Shown: positions 26,330 to 38,167 of the stretch, in pieces
Layout of the letters: every line of letters begins with the position of its first letter
Position numbering within the stretch: the first letter of the stretch is position 1
NCBI RefSeq assembly: GCF_030462585.1
Contig: NZ_JASMRU010000001.1
Coordinates: forward strand, 310,123 to 374,122
Source of the DNA: Pseudomonas sp. CAN1
GTDB lineage: Bacteria; Pseudomonadota; Gammaproteobacteria; Pseudomonadales; Pseudomonadaceae
Direction of reading: 5' to 3'
DNA: 64,000 nt
The notes under the pieces: model-generated
Seen by the model: only the letters and a program-made list of their open reading frames with translations
What the model was told of the DNA's origin: nothing
Databases searched by the model: none
Made by a program: the position numbers and the translations under genes

Positions 26330-27280
26330 TCAGGCCGGGTAGTGGCGGCCGAGGAAGTCCAGCAGCAGGGCGTTGACCCGCTGCGGCTGTTGGCTCTGGA
26401 TCCAGTGGCCGCAATTCTCCAGCACGTGTTGCTCCAGGTTCGGCACGTGTTCGGGCATGCGCTGCACGGTGTAGGCCTCGAAGCGCCCGACCGGGTCGCG
26501 GTCGCCGATCAGGAACAGCGTCGGCTGCTCGACCTTGCGCCCGGCCAGCGGCTCGGTACGCTGCCAGCTGCGCTCGAAGTTGCGATACCAGTTCAGCGCG
26601 CCGTGGAAGCCGCGCCCCTCGAAGGTCCGCACGTAGTGCTGGAAGTCTTCGGCGCTGCACCAGTCCGGCAGCTCCGGCGGCGCCGCGAGGTCGTCGAACA
26701 GGCGACTGTCGGGGGATTTCTCCGGGGCCAGGCGCACGTTGTCGCCGAGGAAGTGGCGCAGGGTCATGGCGACGTCGGCATCCAGCTCGGCCTCGGCGTG
26801 GCCGGGCTGCTGGAAATAGAGCATGTAGAAGAACTTGTCGGCGAACACCTCGCGCATGATCTCCACCGGTGGGCGGCGTGCGCGACCGGCGAAGGGCACC
26901 GAGAGCGTCATCAGCACCTCCACGCGCTGCGGCTCCAGCAGCGCCAGGTGCCAGGCCACCGGCGCGCCCCAGTCATGACCGACCATGGCCACGCGCTGGT
27001 GGCCGAGGGCGTCCATGGCGCCCTGGATGTCCGCGCAGAGGGTCAGCACGTCGTAGGCCTCCACCTCGGCGGGCGCGCTGCTCTGGCCGTAGCCGCGCAT
27101 CTCCGCGGCGAACACGCGGTAGCCGGCGGCGGCGAGGGCGCGCATCTGGTGCTGCCAGGAATGCCAGCATTCAGGGAAGCCATGCAGCATCCACACCGGC
27201 TTGCCATCGGCCGGGCCACAGCTGTAGACGCTGAGCTGGATGCCGTTGACCGCCAGCAGCTGGTGTTCGAACTCGTTCAT
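26330..27280 (-). CDS. Alpha/beta hydrolase, epoxide-hydrolase-like
   Basis: The 316-residue protein has HGFPE (34-38) for the oxyanion hole and the nucleophile elbow GHDWGAP (101-107), with Asp103 as nucleophile. An Asp nucleophile followed by Trp-Gly, together with HGxP, is typical of soluble epoxide hydrolases and fluoroacetate dehalogenases rather than esterases. The catalytic His is probably in NCGHW near the C-terminus. I took the ATG at 27280 because the protein then begins at the family start (MNEFEHQLLAVNG). The AraC gene follows 65 nt downstream and may be cotranscribed. The natural substrate is unknown. Confidence 0.82.
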   Translation of the reverse strand: MNEFEHQLLAVNGIQLSVYSCGPADGKPVWMLHGFPECWHSWQHQMRALAAAGYRVFAAEMRGYGQSSAPAEVEAYDVLTLCADIQGAMDALGHQRVAMVGHDWGAPVAWHLALLEPQRVEVLMTLSVPFAGRARRPPVEIMREVFADKFFYMLYFQQPGHAEAELDADVAMTLRHFLGDNVRLAPEKSPDSRLFDDLAAPPELPDWCSAEDFQHYVRTFEGRGFHGALNWYRNFERSWQRTEPLAGRKVEQPTLFLIGDRDPVGRFEAYTVQRMPEHVPNLEQHVLENCGHWIQSQQPQRVNALLLDFLGRHYPA

Positions 27281-27395
27281 GGCCCGCCCTCCGCGAATGA
27301 TGTCTGCCACTATGCCAAGCCGGGCGCGCAGGCCGAAAGTCATTCACCGGGCGAATGCCGGCCGATCCCGTTCGGCGGTACGTGTTCCAGGGAGC

Positions 27396-27467
27396 GTAGG
27401 AGCGGACTCTGTCCGCGATCGGCTTCCGGCGCGATGCGGACCTATCGCGGACGGAGTCCGCTCCTAC
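27396..27467. repeat. REP doublet
   Basis: GTAGGAGCGGACTCTGTCCG at 27396 is inverted against CGGACGGAGTCCGCTCCTAC ending at 27467. It is the first of three palindromic repeats filling 27281-27648, a 368-bp gap between the hydrolase and a LysR gene that otherwise holds no gene. Confidence 0.85.
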
Positions 27468-27480
27468 GCCCACGCCAACC

Positions 27481-27514
27481 GTAGGGCGCATAACCCGGCA
27501 CGGGTTATCCGCCG
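27481..27514. repeat. GTAGGGCGCATAAC-type palindrome
   Basis: A short dyad, GTAGGGCGCATAACCCGG followed by CACGGGTTATCCGCCG, in which ATAACCCG pairs with CGGGTTAT. The same unit occurs at 47927-47961 and in a double form at 63599-63679, so it is a dispersed family separate from REP. Confidence 0.75.
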
Positions 27515-27534
27515 GCTGATCGCGGTGCCTTGCC

Positions 27535-27608
27535 GTTCGCGAGCAAGCTCGCTCCTACGCAGAGCACAGCGGCAGAACGCCCCTGTAGGAGCGAGCTTGC
27601 TCGCGAAC
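27535..27608. repeat. REP doublet (GAGCTTGCTC type)
   Basis: GTTCGCGAGCAAGCTCGCTC at 27535 is inverted against GAGCGAGCTTGCTCGCGAAC ending at 27608. This is the most frequent REP type in the window. Confidence 0.88.
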
Positions 27609-27648
27609 CTTGAATCAACGAGGGCCGGCGGCGGGTAACGTTGGCGCG

Positions 27649-28602
27649 TTACGCGCCCTGCACAGGCTTGGGAGCCGCAGCGGGCAGCTCGCGTGGCAGG
27701 CGTTCGTCGGCGGCGAAGATGGCCTCGACCATCGCCTGCGCCGCCGGTGACAGGCCGTAGCCGGCGCGGCTGACGATGCCGTAGTGCAGGCGCAGCTCGG
27801 GGCGGTCCTGGGGGATGTCGCCGATGCTCAGCAGCGCCACTTCGCCGCGCTGCACCGGCGCATGCAGCGCTTCCTGCGCCGCCAGGCCGACCGCGTCGGA
27901 GCGCGCGACGATGTGCAGGATCGCGGCGAACTGCGCGCACTCCACGTTCATGTGGAAATCGCGCTCGCCGATGACCTCGGCGAGCACCTTGCGCAAGGGC
28001 GGCGGGATGCGCGTACCCACCCGCGGGTAGTCGAGCAGGTCGGCCAGCTTCAGCGACTGGCGCGCCGCCAGCGGGTGGCCCGCGCGGCAGAAGAAGCGCC
28101 CCGGGCGGAACTCCATCCAGCGCACCTGGTAATCCGGGTTACCGGCGAAATCCCGGGCGTCGCCGACGAAGAACTCCACCTGGTCTTCCTTGAGCAACTG
28201 CGCCATCTGTTCCCAGTCGCCCATCAGGAAGCCGACGTCGATGGCCGGGTGCGCGCGGATGAAGTCCGCCATCGCCTCGGGCACCAGCAGCTGCGCCGGG
28301 TAGGGGCCGCAGCCGAAGCGCAGTTCGCCGGCATTCAGGCCGTTGTACTGCTCCAGTTCGTTGCGCAGCGAGCGCGTCCCGGCGAGCAGGCGGCGGGCAT
28401 GCTGCAGCACCAGTTGGCCCTGGCCGGTGAGGCGGAATTCGCGGCTCTGGCGATCCACCAGTTCGCAGTCCAGGTCGCGCTCCAGGGTCTGGATGCTGCG
28501 GCTCAGCGCCGACTGGCTGAGGCCGATGGCATCGGCCGCGCGCTGGAAATTCTGGAAGTCGGCGAGGGCGGCCAGGTGGCGGAGCTGTCGGAGTTCCATC
28601 AT
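27649..28602 (-). CDS. LysR family regulator
   Basis: This 317-residue LysR protein begins MMELRQLRHLAALADFQNFQ with the HTH helix LSQSALSRSIQTLERDL. The effector domain starts near residue 92 (GELRFGCGPYPAQLL). It is divergent from the AraC-type gene at 28696 (93-nt gap) and has a Pro/Ala-rich tail. Its N-terminal sequence resembles regulators of acyl-CoA or aromatic catabolism but I cannot name it. Regulation of the downstream DUF1302/DUF1329 genes is possible from position only. Confidence 0.87.
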   Translation of the reverse strand: MMELRQLRHLAALADFQNFQRAADAIGLSQSALSRSIQTLERDLDCELVDRQSREFRLTGQGQLVLQHARRLLAGTRSLRNELEQYNGLNAGELRFGCGPYPAQLLVPEAMADFIRAHPAIDVGFLMGDWEQMAQLLKEDQVEFFVGDARDFAGNPDYQVRWMEFRPGRFFCRAGHPLAARQSLKLADLLDYPRVGTRIPPPLRKVLAEVIGERDFHMNVECAQFAAILHIVARSDAVGLAAQEALHAPVQRGEVALLSIGDIPQDRPELRLHYGIVSRAGYGLSPAAQAMVEAIFAADERLPRELPAAAPKPVQGA

Positions 28603-28695
28603 GCATCCTGCGCATCAAAGTGTTGAGTCGAATGAATTTGATGGATAGCAGAGCGAGCTGATCTAGTAAACCGTCCACCGAACCGGTCCGCCGCC

Positions 28696-29544
28696 ATGTC
28701 GCCCCTGCTGTTCGCTTCCAGTGCCTTCGCCAGCACCATCCTGCTGCACGCCGCGCGCCTCGGCCTGAGCGCCGCCGAGTTGCGCCTGCGCGCGGGGATC
28801 GCCGAGGCGCAGCTGGCGGACCCGCGCGGGCGCATTCCCGCGCAGCAGGTGGAACGGCTGTGGAACGAATGCGAGCGCGCCAGCGGCAATCCGCAGTTCG
28901 GCTGCGAGCTGGTCAACGGCATGGCGACCCATTGCCTGCAGGGGCTGAACATCCTGCTGGATTCGGCGCCGACCCTGGGGGCAAGCCTCGCCGCCTTCTG
29001 CGAGTTCGTACCGAGGGTGACCAACTGCGTGGAAGTGCGCCTGGAGGATGAGGGCGACAGCAGCCGACTGCGGCTCATCCCGATCAACCCGCAGCTGCAC
29101 CACTTCGGCTTCGACGCGGCGGTGCTGACGCTGGTGCGCAACATCGCCCGGCGCATCGGCCAGTCGCCACATGAAGTGTTTCTCGCTGTGGGCATCGGCC
29201 CGCGCCAGCGCTGCGGCGAGACGCTGAGCGAATGGGGCGTGCCCTGGCAGCGGGCGCCCGCGCCATTCCTCTGCCTGCCGTCAACCCTGCTGGCGACGCC
29301 CCTGGCGGGCGCCAACGAGTTTCTCTACCAGAGCCTGCGCCGCCAGTGGAGCGGCGCGCGGGAAGCCGGGGAGGGCGACGGCCTGAGCCTGGCGCGCATC
29401 TGGTTGCGCTCCTCGGACCAGCCCATCGAGCGCATCGCCGAACGCATCGGCTACCGGCAGAGCGGCAACTTCATCCGCGCCTTCCGCAAGCGCTTCGGCG
29501 TCACCCCCAAGCAATTCCGCCTCGGCCAGCCCGGCGGGGCATGA
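28696..29544 (+). CDS. AraC family regulator, shortened DNA-binding region
   Basis: The 282-residue protein has the arabinose-binding-type N-domain (IPAQQVERLWNECERASGNP) and a C-terminal second HTH (IERIAERIGYRQSGNFIRAF) ending GVTPKQFR. Compared with the 342-residue relative at 25236-26264 it is about 60 residues shorter, and the loss falls just before the second HTH: PLAGANEFLYQSLRRQW runs almost directly into the helix that precedes HTH2, so the first HTH is missing. It could bind DNA weakly, act as a dominant partner or be a decaying gene. It precedes the DUF1302 gene by 84 nt on the same strand and may regulate it. Confidence 0.8.
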   Translation: MSPLLFASSAFASTILLHAARLGLSAAELRLRAGIAEAQLADPRGRIPAQQVERLWNECERASGNPQFGCELVNGMATHCLQGLNILLDSAPTLGASLAAFCEFVPRVTNCVEVRLEDEGDSSRLRLIPINPQLHHFGFDAAVLTLVRNIARRIGQSPHEVFLAVGIGPRQRCGETLSEWGVPWQRAPAPFLCLPSTLLATPLAGANEFLYQSLRRQWSGAREAGEGDGLSLARIWLRSSDQPIERIAERIGYRQSGNFIRAFRKRFGVTPKQFRLGQPGGA

Positions 29545-29628
29545 TCGGTTTTTGTCGCTCCCGGCTTGTGGTCGCCGCGCTCGCCCCGCGCAAGGTGGCC
29601 CCGCGGTAAAACCCATCCGGAGCCCATA

Positions 29629-31458
29629 ATGACAAGAATCCATCCGGCCCCCGCCCCCATTGCGTCCATGGGGCGGCGCCAGCACTGCATCGCCAGACCG
29701 CTACTGCTTGCCCTCGCGGTCGGCGCCGCGTTTCCCGCGCACGCCAGGACCTTCGAGCTGAACGACGACTGGAACCTGTCCACCAAGACCACCCTGAGCC
29801 TGGGCGCCAGCTGGTCGGCACAGGACCCGGATCGTCACCTGATGACCCACGCCAACGCCGTCCAGGCCCAGCACATCAGCAACGCCGACGGCACCAGCGT
29901 AAGCGCCGACGACAACCGCCTGAACTTCAGGAAGGGCGACCCCATCTCGCAGATGTTCAAGGGCCTCACCGACTTCAGCCTGGAGGGCGACGGGCAGGGC
30001 GCCTTCATCCGCTTCAAGTACTGGTACGACCACGCCTACGAGACCGGCGACGGCCGCTTCAAGGACTTCGACGACAGTGGCTGGCCGACCCTCTCGCGCT
30101 ACCACGGCTTCGACACCCTGGATGCCTATGTGTGGAAGGACATCGACGTCGCCGAGCACCCGCTCAACCTCAAGCTCGGCAAGCAGGTGCTGTCCTGGGG
30201 CGAGTCGATCCTGATCCAGAACGGCATCAACGTGATCAACCCGCTGGACTACAGCGCCTTCAACAAGCCCGGCGTGGACATCAAGGAAGGCCAGCTGCCG
30301 GTGGAGATGCTCTCGTTCAACCTCGGGCTGAGCGACAAGGTCAACCTGGAAGGCTTCTACCAGTACAACTGGCGGCCCAGCGTGCTCGATGGCTGCGGCA
30401 CCTTCTTCGCCACCAGCGACGCCATCCAGCCCGGTTGCGGGCCGCTGTACCTGAGCCAGGTGCAGACCGACGCGCAGATGCAGGCCGGCGGCCTTTACGC
30501 CTCCCACGGCGACGACCAGGACCCGTCCGACCAGGGCCAGTGGGGCGTCGCCCTGCGCACCCTGATCAGCTCGCTGAACGATGCCGAGGCGGCCTTCTAC
30601 TACGCCAACTACCACGCGCGCCTGCCGTATCTGGAACTCACCGCGCGGGATGCCAGCAAGCCCGGCACCTTCCCCCTCGGCCGCGTGCAGGGCCCGGTCT
30701 ACGCTGCCGCCTTCCCGGAGAACATCCACCTCTACGGCCTGAGCATCAACGGCGCGCTGCCCGGCTGGGGCACCTCGCTGGCGGCGGAACTGAGCTACCG
30801 GCCGAACATGCCGGTGGCGCTCAACGGCCCGGACATGAACGTGGCGATGATCACCGGCCCTTCCGGCAGCTCGTCGATCACCGACGTGCCGGCCAACGCC
30901 TCCACCACCGGCCAGTCCCTGGATGGCTGGGTGCGCAAGCCGGTCTGGCAGATGACCGCCTCGGCCACCCAGATCATCGACAACGTGCTCGGCGCCACGC
31001 GCCTGACCCTGCTCGGCGAGGCCGGTGTGGTGCATGTCGGCGATGTCGGCGACGAGCGCCTGGGGCGCAACTCCGCCTTCGGCCGCAGCGCGCCGCTCAA
31101 TGGCAGCCAGTGCAACACCGCGGCCAGTGGCGTGACCAACCGCTACTGCACCGATGACGGTTTCACCACGCCCTGGTCCTGGGGCTACCGCCTGCGCGCC
31201 GGCCTGGAGTACAGCGACGTGTTGCCGGGGGTGAACATGCTGCCGAGCCTGAACTTCCGCCACGACGTCGAGGGCTATTCCTACGATCCGGGCGGCCCGT
31301 TCCAGGAAGGGCAGATGGCCGCCGGCCTGTCGCTGGCCTTCAACTACCTCAACGATTACAGCCTGGAGTTTGGCTACAACAGCTTCTTCGGCTCCAACAA
31401 GTACAGCACGCTCGACGACCGCGACTTCTACAGCGTCAGCGCCAAGGTCGACTTCTGA
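29629..31458 (+). CDS. DUF1302 family outer-membrane protein
   Basis: This 609-residue protein has a long N-terminal region and a signal peptide cleaved near AHA (about residues 38-41). The mature part is a beta-rich sequence with alternating aromatic residues and ends in a terminal Phe (SAKVDF), typical of outer-membrane barrels; the length fits DUF1302. The family almost always pairs with DUF1329, as here (11-nt gap), and the pair lies near lipid, steroid or terpenoid degradation genes in Pseudomonas, which suggests transport or handling of hydrophobic substrates. The ATG at 29629 follows CCGGAG; the open frame extends upstream to 29566. Confidence 0.87.
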   Translation: MTRIHPAPAPIASMGRRQHCIARPLLLALAVGAAFPAHARTFELNDDWNLSTKTTLSLGASWSAQDPDRHLMTHANAVQAQHISNADGTSVSADDNRLNFRKGDPISQMFKGLTDFSLEGDGQGAFIRFKYWYDHAYETGDGRFKDFDDSGWPTLSRYHGFDTLDAYVWKDIDVAEHPLNLKLGKQVLSWGESILIQNGINVINPLDYSAFNKPGVDIKEGQLPVEMLSFNLGLSDKVNLEGFYQYNWRPSVLDGCGTFFATSDAIQPGCGPLYLSQVQTDAQMQAGGLYASHGDDQDPSDQGQWGVALRTLISSLNDAEAAFYYANYHARLPYLELTARDASKPGTFPLGRVQGPVYAAAFPENIHLYGLSINGALPGWGTSLAAELSYRPNMPVALNGPDMNVAMITGPSGSSSITDVPANASTTGQSLDGWVRKPVWQMTASATQIIDNVLGATRLTLLGEAGVVHVGDVGDERLGRNSAFGRSAPLNGSQCNTAASGVTNRYCTDDGFTTPWSWGYRLRAGLEYSDVLPGVNMLPSLNFRHDVEGYSYDPGGPFQEGQMAAGLSLAFNYLNDYSLEFGYNSFFGSNKYSTLDDRDFYSVSAKVDF

Positions 31459-31469
31459 GGAACCGCCCC

Positions 31470-32819
31470 ATGCAGCTTTCGAAACTCTCCGCCCTGGCGC
31501 TGGCCATGGGCCTGGCGTTCTGCGCCCATGCCTCCGCATCCGCCAACACTCCGGCCGACCTCGGCACCAACCTGACCCCGGTCGGCGCCGAAAAGGCGGC
31601 CAATGCCGACGGCAGCATTCCCGCCTGGGATGGCGGCCTGAAACCCGACGCCGGGCAGGTCGACGCCAAGGGCGGCTACGCCAATCCCTACGCCGCCGAG
31701 CAGCCACTGTTCACCATCACCCCGGCCAACGCCGGGCAGTACAGCCAGTGGCTCAGCCCCGGCGAGCAGGCGATGCTCAAGCGCTATCCGAACACCTACA
31801 AGATCAACGTCTACCCCAGCCACCGCAGCGCGCGGCTGCCCGACGAGATCAACTCCGCGACCCGCGACAACGCCGCCAATGCCAAGCTCGCCGACGGCGG
31901 CAACGGCGTGCTGAACTACCAGCGCGGCGTGCCTTTCCCGCTGCCCAGAGAAGGCGTCGAGGCAATCTGGAACCACATCACCCGCTACCGCGGCGGCAGC
32001 ATCGAGCGCACCTTCAGCTCGGCCAACGTGAAGGAGAACGGCGTCTACAGCCTGGTCCGCTCGCAGACCGACATGAACTACGCCGAGACCGTCGATGACC
32101 TGCCGCCGGGCGCCAACCTGCTGTACCTGTTCAAGACCCGCGTGCTGGAGCCGGCGCGGCTGTCCGGCGAGGCGGTGCTGACCCACGAGCCGATGGACCA
32201 GCTCGCCGAACCGCGCGCCGCCTGGCAGTACATCCCCGGCCAGCGCCGGGTGCGCCGCGCCCCGTTGATCGCCTACGACAACAGCGCGCGCTACAGCGAC
32301 GGCATGGTCACCGCCGACAGCCTCGACGGCTTCAACGGCGCACCGGACCGCTACGACTGGAAGCTGCTGGGCAAGCAGGAACTGTTCGTGCCCTACAACA
32401 GCTTCCGCCTGTACGACCGCTCGGTGAAATACGCCGACATCCTCAAGACCGGCCATATCAACCCGGACCTCGCACGCTTCGAGAAGCACCGCGTCTGGGT
32501 CGTCGAGGCGACCCTCAAGCCGGGTGCGCGCCACGTCTACAGCAAGCGCCGCTACTACCTCGACGAGGACAGCTGGAACATCCTCCTCGGCGAGCTCTAC
32601 GACAGCCGTGGCGAGCTGTGGCGCAACTACCAGTCCCACGCCATGCCGTACTACGACAAGCAGTTCACCTTCGAGGCCCTGGCCGCGGCCTACGACCTGA
32701 TCAGCGGGCGCTACTTCGTCAACGGCCTGATGAACGAGGAGAACAGCGCCATGAAGACCGGCCAGCACGCGAAGATGAGCGACTACACACCGTCCGACCT
32801 GCGCCGCTGGGCCAAGTAG
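31470..32819 (+). CDS. DUF1329 family periplasmic protein
   Basis: The 449-residue protein starts with a signal peptide (MQLSKLSALALAMGLAFCAH, cleaved near ASA). Early mature sequence DGSIPAWDGGLKPDAGQ and the later HRVWVVEATLKPGARHVYSK are characteristic of DUF1329, whose fold resembles outer-membrane lipoprotein carriers such as LolA/LolB. RRYYLDEDSWNIL near the end is also conserved. It is cotranscribed with the DUF1302 barrel, ends at the terminator at 32864, and probably acts in the periplasm on a hydrophobic ligand. Confidence 0.88.
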   Translation: MQLSKLSALALAMGLAFCAHASASANTPADLGTNLTPVGAEKAANADGSIPAWDGGLKPDAGQVDAKGGYANPYAAEQPLFTITPANAGQYSQWLSPGEQAMLKRYPNTYKINVYPSHRSARLPDEINSATRDNAANAKLADGGNGVLNYQRGVPFPLPREGVEAIWNHITRYRGGSIERTFSSANVKENGVYSLVRSQTDMNYAETVDDLPPGANLLYLFKTRVLEPARLSGEAVLTHEPMDQLAEPRAAWQYIPGQRRVRRAPLIAYDNSARYSDGMVTADSLDGFNGAPDRYDWKLLGKQELFVPYNSFRLYDRSVKYADILKTGHINPDLARFEKHRVWVVEATLKPGARHVYSKRRYYLDEDSWNILLGELYDSRGELWRNYQSHAMPYYDKQFTFEALAAAYDLISGRYFVNGLMNEENSAMKTGQHAKMSDYTPSDLRRWAK

Positions 32820-32863
32820 GGCCTTTGCTCCTTTGCCCCGGCTGGGCGCAGCCGGGGCTCTTG

Positions 32864-32901
32864 CGCCGCCTCCGGAGACCGGAGGCGGCGTTCTTGTTTT
32901 T
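32864..32901 (+). terminator. Rho-independent terminator after DUF1329
   Basis: CGCCGCCTCCGG pairs with CCGGAGGCGGCG across AGA (32864-32890) and is followed by TTCTTGTTTTT. A second GC-rich hairpin (32835-32858) lies just before it. It ends the DUF1302/DUF1329 operon and separates it from the fadB-like operon. Confidence 0.85.
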
Positions 32902-32938
32902 GCCGGGGTGCTGATGGGGAGGCCGGCGCGAGAGCAAT

Positions 32939-33077
32939 CCCTCACCCTAACCCTCTCCCAGAGGGAGAGGGGACTGTTCGGAGCGCGCTGAACGTTTGGT
33001 GCTCGCCGGCGGAACCCGAAACCTCCGCTGAACGCCAAGCGGCTCCCTCTCCCCCTGGGAGAGGGCTGGGGTGAGGG
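32939..33077. repeat. CCCTCACCC long inverted repeat
   Basis: CCCTCACCCTAACCCTCTCC at 32939 is inverted against GGGAGAGGGCTGGGGTGAGG ending near 33077, with about 70 nt between arms. The same element occurs at 45391-45528 and in compact form at 59264-59302. The gap 32820-33291 holds a terminator, this element, a REP doublet and an operator, but no gene. Confidence 0.8.
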
Positions 33078-33100
33078 CAAGCCCGAGCACAGAAGCCCCT

Positions 33101-33177
33101 GTAGGAGCGAGCTTGCTCGCGAACCGCCCAACCCTGTTGCCTCCAGCGAGCCCTTTCGCGAGCAAGCTCGCTCCTAC
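33101..33177. repeat. REP doublet (GAGCTTGCTC type)
   Basis: GTAGGAGCGAGCTTGCTCGC at 33101 is inverted against GCGAGCAAGCTCGCTCCTAC ending at 33177. It lies 49 nt upstream of the operator of the fadB-like operon. Confidence 0.88.
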
Positions 33178-33225
33178 AAAGAGCTACCCTTTCGATCCCC
33201 TCGACAATAAAAAAACAACATCGTA

Positions 33226-33241
33226 TTCTGCACAGCGGAAC
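33226..33241. promoter_or_regulatory. Candidate IclR operator upstream of the fadB-like operon
   Basis: TTCTGCACAGCGGAAC is a near-palindrome (TTC-N-GC-N3-GC-N-GAA) 51 nt before the fadB-like ATG. Its reverse complement matches GTTTCGCTGTGCAGAA at 39211-39226, upstream of the CoA ligase, at 15 of 16 bases. A second overlapping palindrome, CGGAACAATATTCCG, occupies 33236-33250. The shape and size suit an IclR-family regulator, and one is encoded at 38284. Confidence 0.7.
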
Positions 33242-33291
33242 AATATTCCGTTAAAAACTCCAGCGATAACAAAAGCCAAACGGAGTCCAGC

Positions 33292-35385
<2,094 letters not shown>

Positions 35386-35394
35386 GGACCCGCC

Positions 35395-36585
<1,191 letters not shown>

Positions 36586-36595
36586 GGCCAGGACC

Positions 36596-37726
36596 ATGGA
36601 CTTCAAACTGAGCGAAGAGCAGCAGATGCTGCAGGACACCGCGGCCCGCCTGGTCCGTGACGCTTACCCGTTCGACAAGCGCGAGGGTTTCAGCAAGAGC
36701 GAGCTGGGCTACAGCGCCGAGTTCTGGCGCCAGCTCGGCGAGCTGGGGCTGACCTCGGTGTCGCTGCCGGAAAGCCACGGCGGCTTCGGCGGCGGCGTGG
36801 AAAGCATGCTGGTGCTCACCGAGCTGGGCCGCGGCCTGTGCCTGGAGCCCTACCTGCAATCGGTGGTGCACGGCGGCGGACTGATCGCCCAGCAGGGCAG
36901 CGACGCGCAGAAAGACCATTGGCTGCCACGCATCGCCAGCGGCGAAGCGCAACTGGCGGTCGCGCTGGAAGAGCCGCAGAGCCACTACCAGCTGCACGAC
37001 GTGCAGACTCGCGCGGAGCAGGTCGGCAACGGCTGGAAGCTGAGCGGGCGCAAGGCAGTGGTGATCGGCGGGCAGAGCGCCACGGCGATCCTGGTCTCGG
37101 CGCGGGTGTCCGGCAACGCGCGGGACGAGGCCGGCATCGGCCTGTTCCTCGTCGATCCGCAGCAGGCCGGCGTCAGCCGCCGCGAGTACCCGACGGTGGA
37201 CGGCCAGCGCGCCTGCGAGCTGTTCCTCGACGGCGCCAGCGGCGAAGCCCTCGGCACGCCTGGCGAGGCACTGCCGGCGTTGCGTTATCAACAGGGCCGC
37301 GCCATCGCCGCGCAGTGCGCCGAAGCCCTCGGCAGCCTGCAGGAAGCCTGCGCGCTGACCCTGGACTACCTGAAGACGCGCAAGCAGTTCGGCATGCCGA
37401 TCGGCAAGTTCCAGGTCCTGCAGCACCGCATGGTGGACATGCGCAGCGAGCTGGAACAGGCCACCAGCATGGCGATCCTCGCCGCCTGCGTCGCCGACCA
37501 GCCCGACAGCGCCGAGCGCAGCCGCACCCTGGCGGCGGCCAAGTTCATCGTCACCCGCGCAGCGCGTTTCGTGGCCGAGCAGGCGATCCAGCTGCACGGC
37601 GGCATCGGCATGACCTGGGAATACGTCCTCGCGCACCACGCCAAGCGCCTGGTGATGCTCAGCCACCAGCTGGGGGACGACGATCATCACCTGAAGGTTT
37701 ATGCGGGGTTGATGGAAGTCGCCTAA
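36596..37726 (+). CDS. Acyl-CoA dehydrogenase, small subunit type (PimD-like)
   Basis: The 376-residue protein has the acyl-CoA dehydrogenase fold with TRKQFGMPIGKFQVLQHRMV (261-280), HGGIGMTWEYVLAHHAKRL (334-352) and an N-terminal SHGGFGGGVES. At the helix-G position where the large subunit has Glu244 it has Gln232-Gln233, and no other candidate base is obvious, so it likely lacks catalytic activity alone and serves in an alpha2beta2 enzyme with the upstream partner. Paired dehydrogenases of this sort act on bulky or dicarboxylic acyl-CoAs. It is the last gene of the operon; a REP doublet follows. Confidence 0.88.
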   Translation: MDFKLSEEQQMLQDTAARLVRDAYPFDKREGFSKSELGYSAEFWRQLGELGLTSVSLPESHGGFGGGVESMLVLTELGRGLCLEPYLQSVVHGGGLIAQQGSDAQKDHWLPRIASGEAQLAVALEEPQSHYQLHDVQTRAEQVGNGWKLSGRKAVVIGGQSATAILVSARVSGNARDEAGIGLFLVDPQQAGVSRREYPTVDGQRACELFLDGASGEALGTPGEALPALRYQQGRAIAAQCAEALGSLQEACALTLDYLKTRKQFGMPIGKFQVLQHRMVDMRSELEQATSMAILAACVADQPDSAERSRTLAAAKFIVTRAARFVAEQAIQLHGGIGMTWEYVLAHHAKRLVMLSHQLGDDDHHLKVYAGLMEVA

Positions 37727-37745
37727 GGCGCACCGCCGTCTCTTT

Positions 37746-37822
37746 GTAGGAGCGAGCTTGCTCGCGAACGGATTCCCCGGCGACTTCGGTGCTGGGCGGT
37801 TCGCGAGCAAGCTCGCTCCTAC
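37746..37822. repeat. REP doublet (GAGCTTGCTC type)
   Basis: GTAGGAGCGAGCTTGCTCGC at 37746 is inverted against GCGAGCAAGCTCGCTCCTAC ending at 37822. It follows the acyl-CoA dehydrogenase operon and starts a 557-bp gene-free stretch (37727-38283) made up of repeats. Confidence 0.88.
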
Positions 37823-37882
37823 AAAGCCCAAAGCGGTTTCCAGGGAAACATCCGCGCACTCCGGACGGCCCCTTTCAGGAGG

Positions 37883-38005
37883 CCTCGTTGAATTGGAGTT
37901 TCAGGGGTTGAGCGGCATGGATGTCGCGAGAGCCACGATGGGCCAGGGATGGCCCTTCGTGGGGGGACGCCTAGTTCGTGCCCCTGAAACTTCGATTCAA
38001 CGAGG
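37883..38005. repeat. Nested inverted-repeat element, 123 bp
   Basis: The outer arms, 37883-37907 and 37981-38005, are inverted copies 25 nt long that match at 23 positions (arms begin CCTCGTTGAAT and end CAGGGG). Within the 73-nt spacer a second hairpin pairs CCACGATGGGCCA with TGGCCCTTCGTGG. No coding frame or known transposon end was recognised. It may be a small non-autonomous mobile element or an RNA-structured repeat. Confidence 0.75.
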
Positions 38006-38008
38006 GTA

Positions 38009-38160
38009 TTTTTCGCCTAGGCGAAAAACCGGATGGAGGGGCAAGACCTTTGCCTACTTTGGGTGGGGCGGCCATCCGTATTTTCAAAGTGGGTCGCCCG
38101 AGGGGGCGAAACAAAATGCTCGCGCGCACGCCGAAGCGACGCGGGAAACAAGGCGTGAGG
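38009..38160. other. Structured intergenic sequence with perfect palindrome
   Basis: The stretch starts with a perfect 20-nt palindrome (38009-38028, half TTTTTCGCCT) and continues with CCTACTTTGGGTGGGGCG opposed to CAAAGTGGGTCGCCC and GAGGGGGCGAAAC. It resembles dispersed intergenic sequences known from pseudomonads, but I cannot name the family. It is directly adjacent to the 123-bp inverted-repeat element, and the two may form one unit. Confidence 0.5.
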
Positions 38161-38167
38161 CTGACAC

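Noticed and set aside
27396..27608. Repeated units that could suggest a CRISPR array
   Set aside because: Units are inverted pairs, are palindromic and match REP, with no regular spacers or cas genes.
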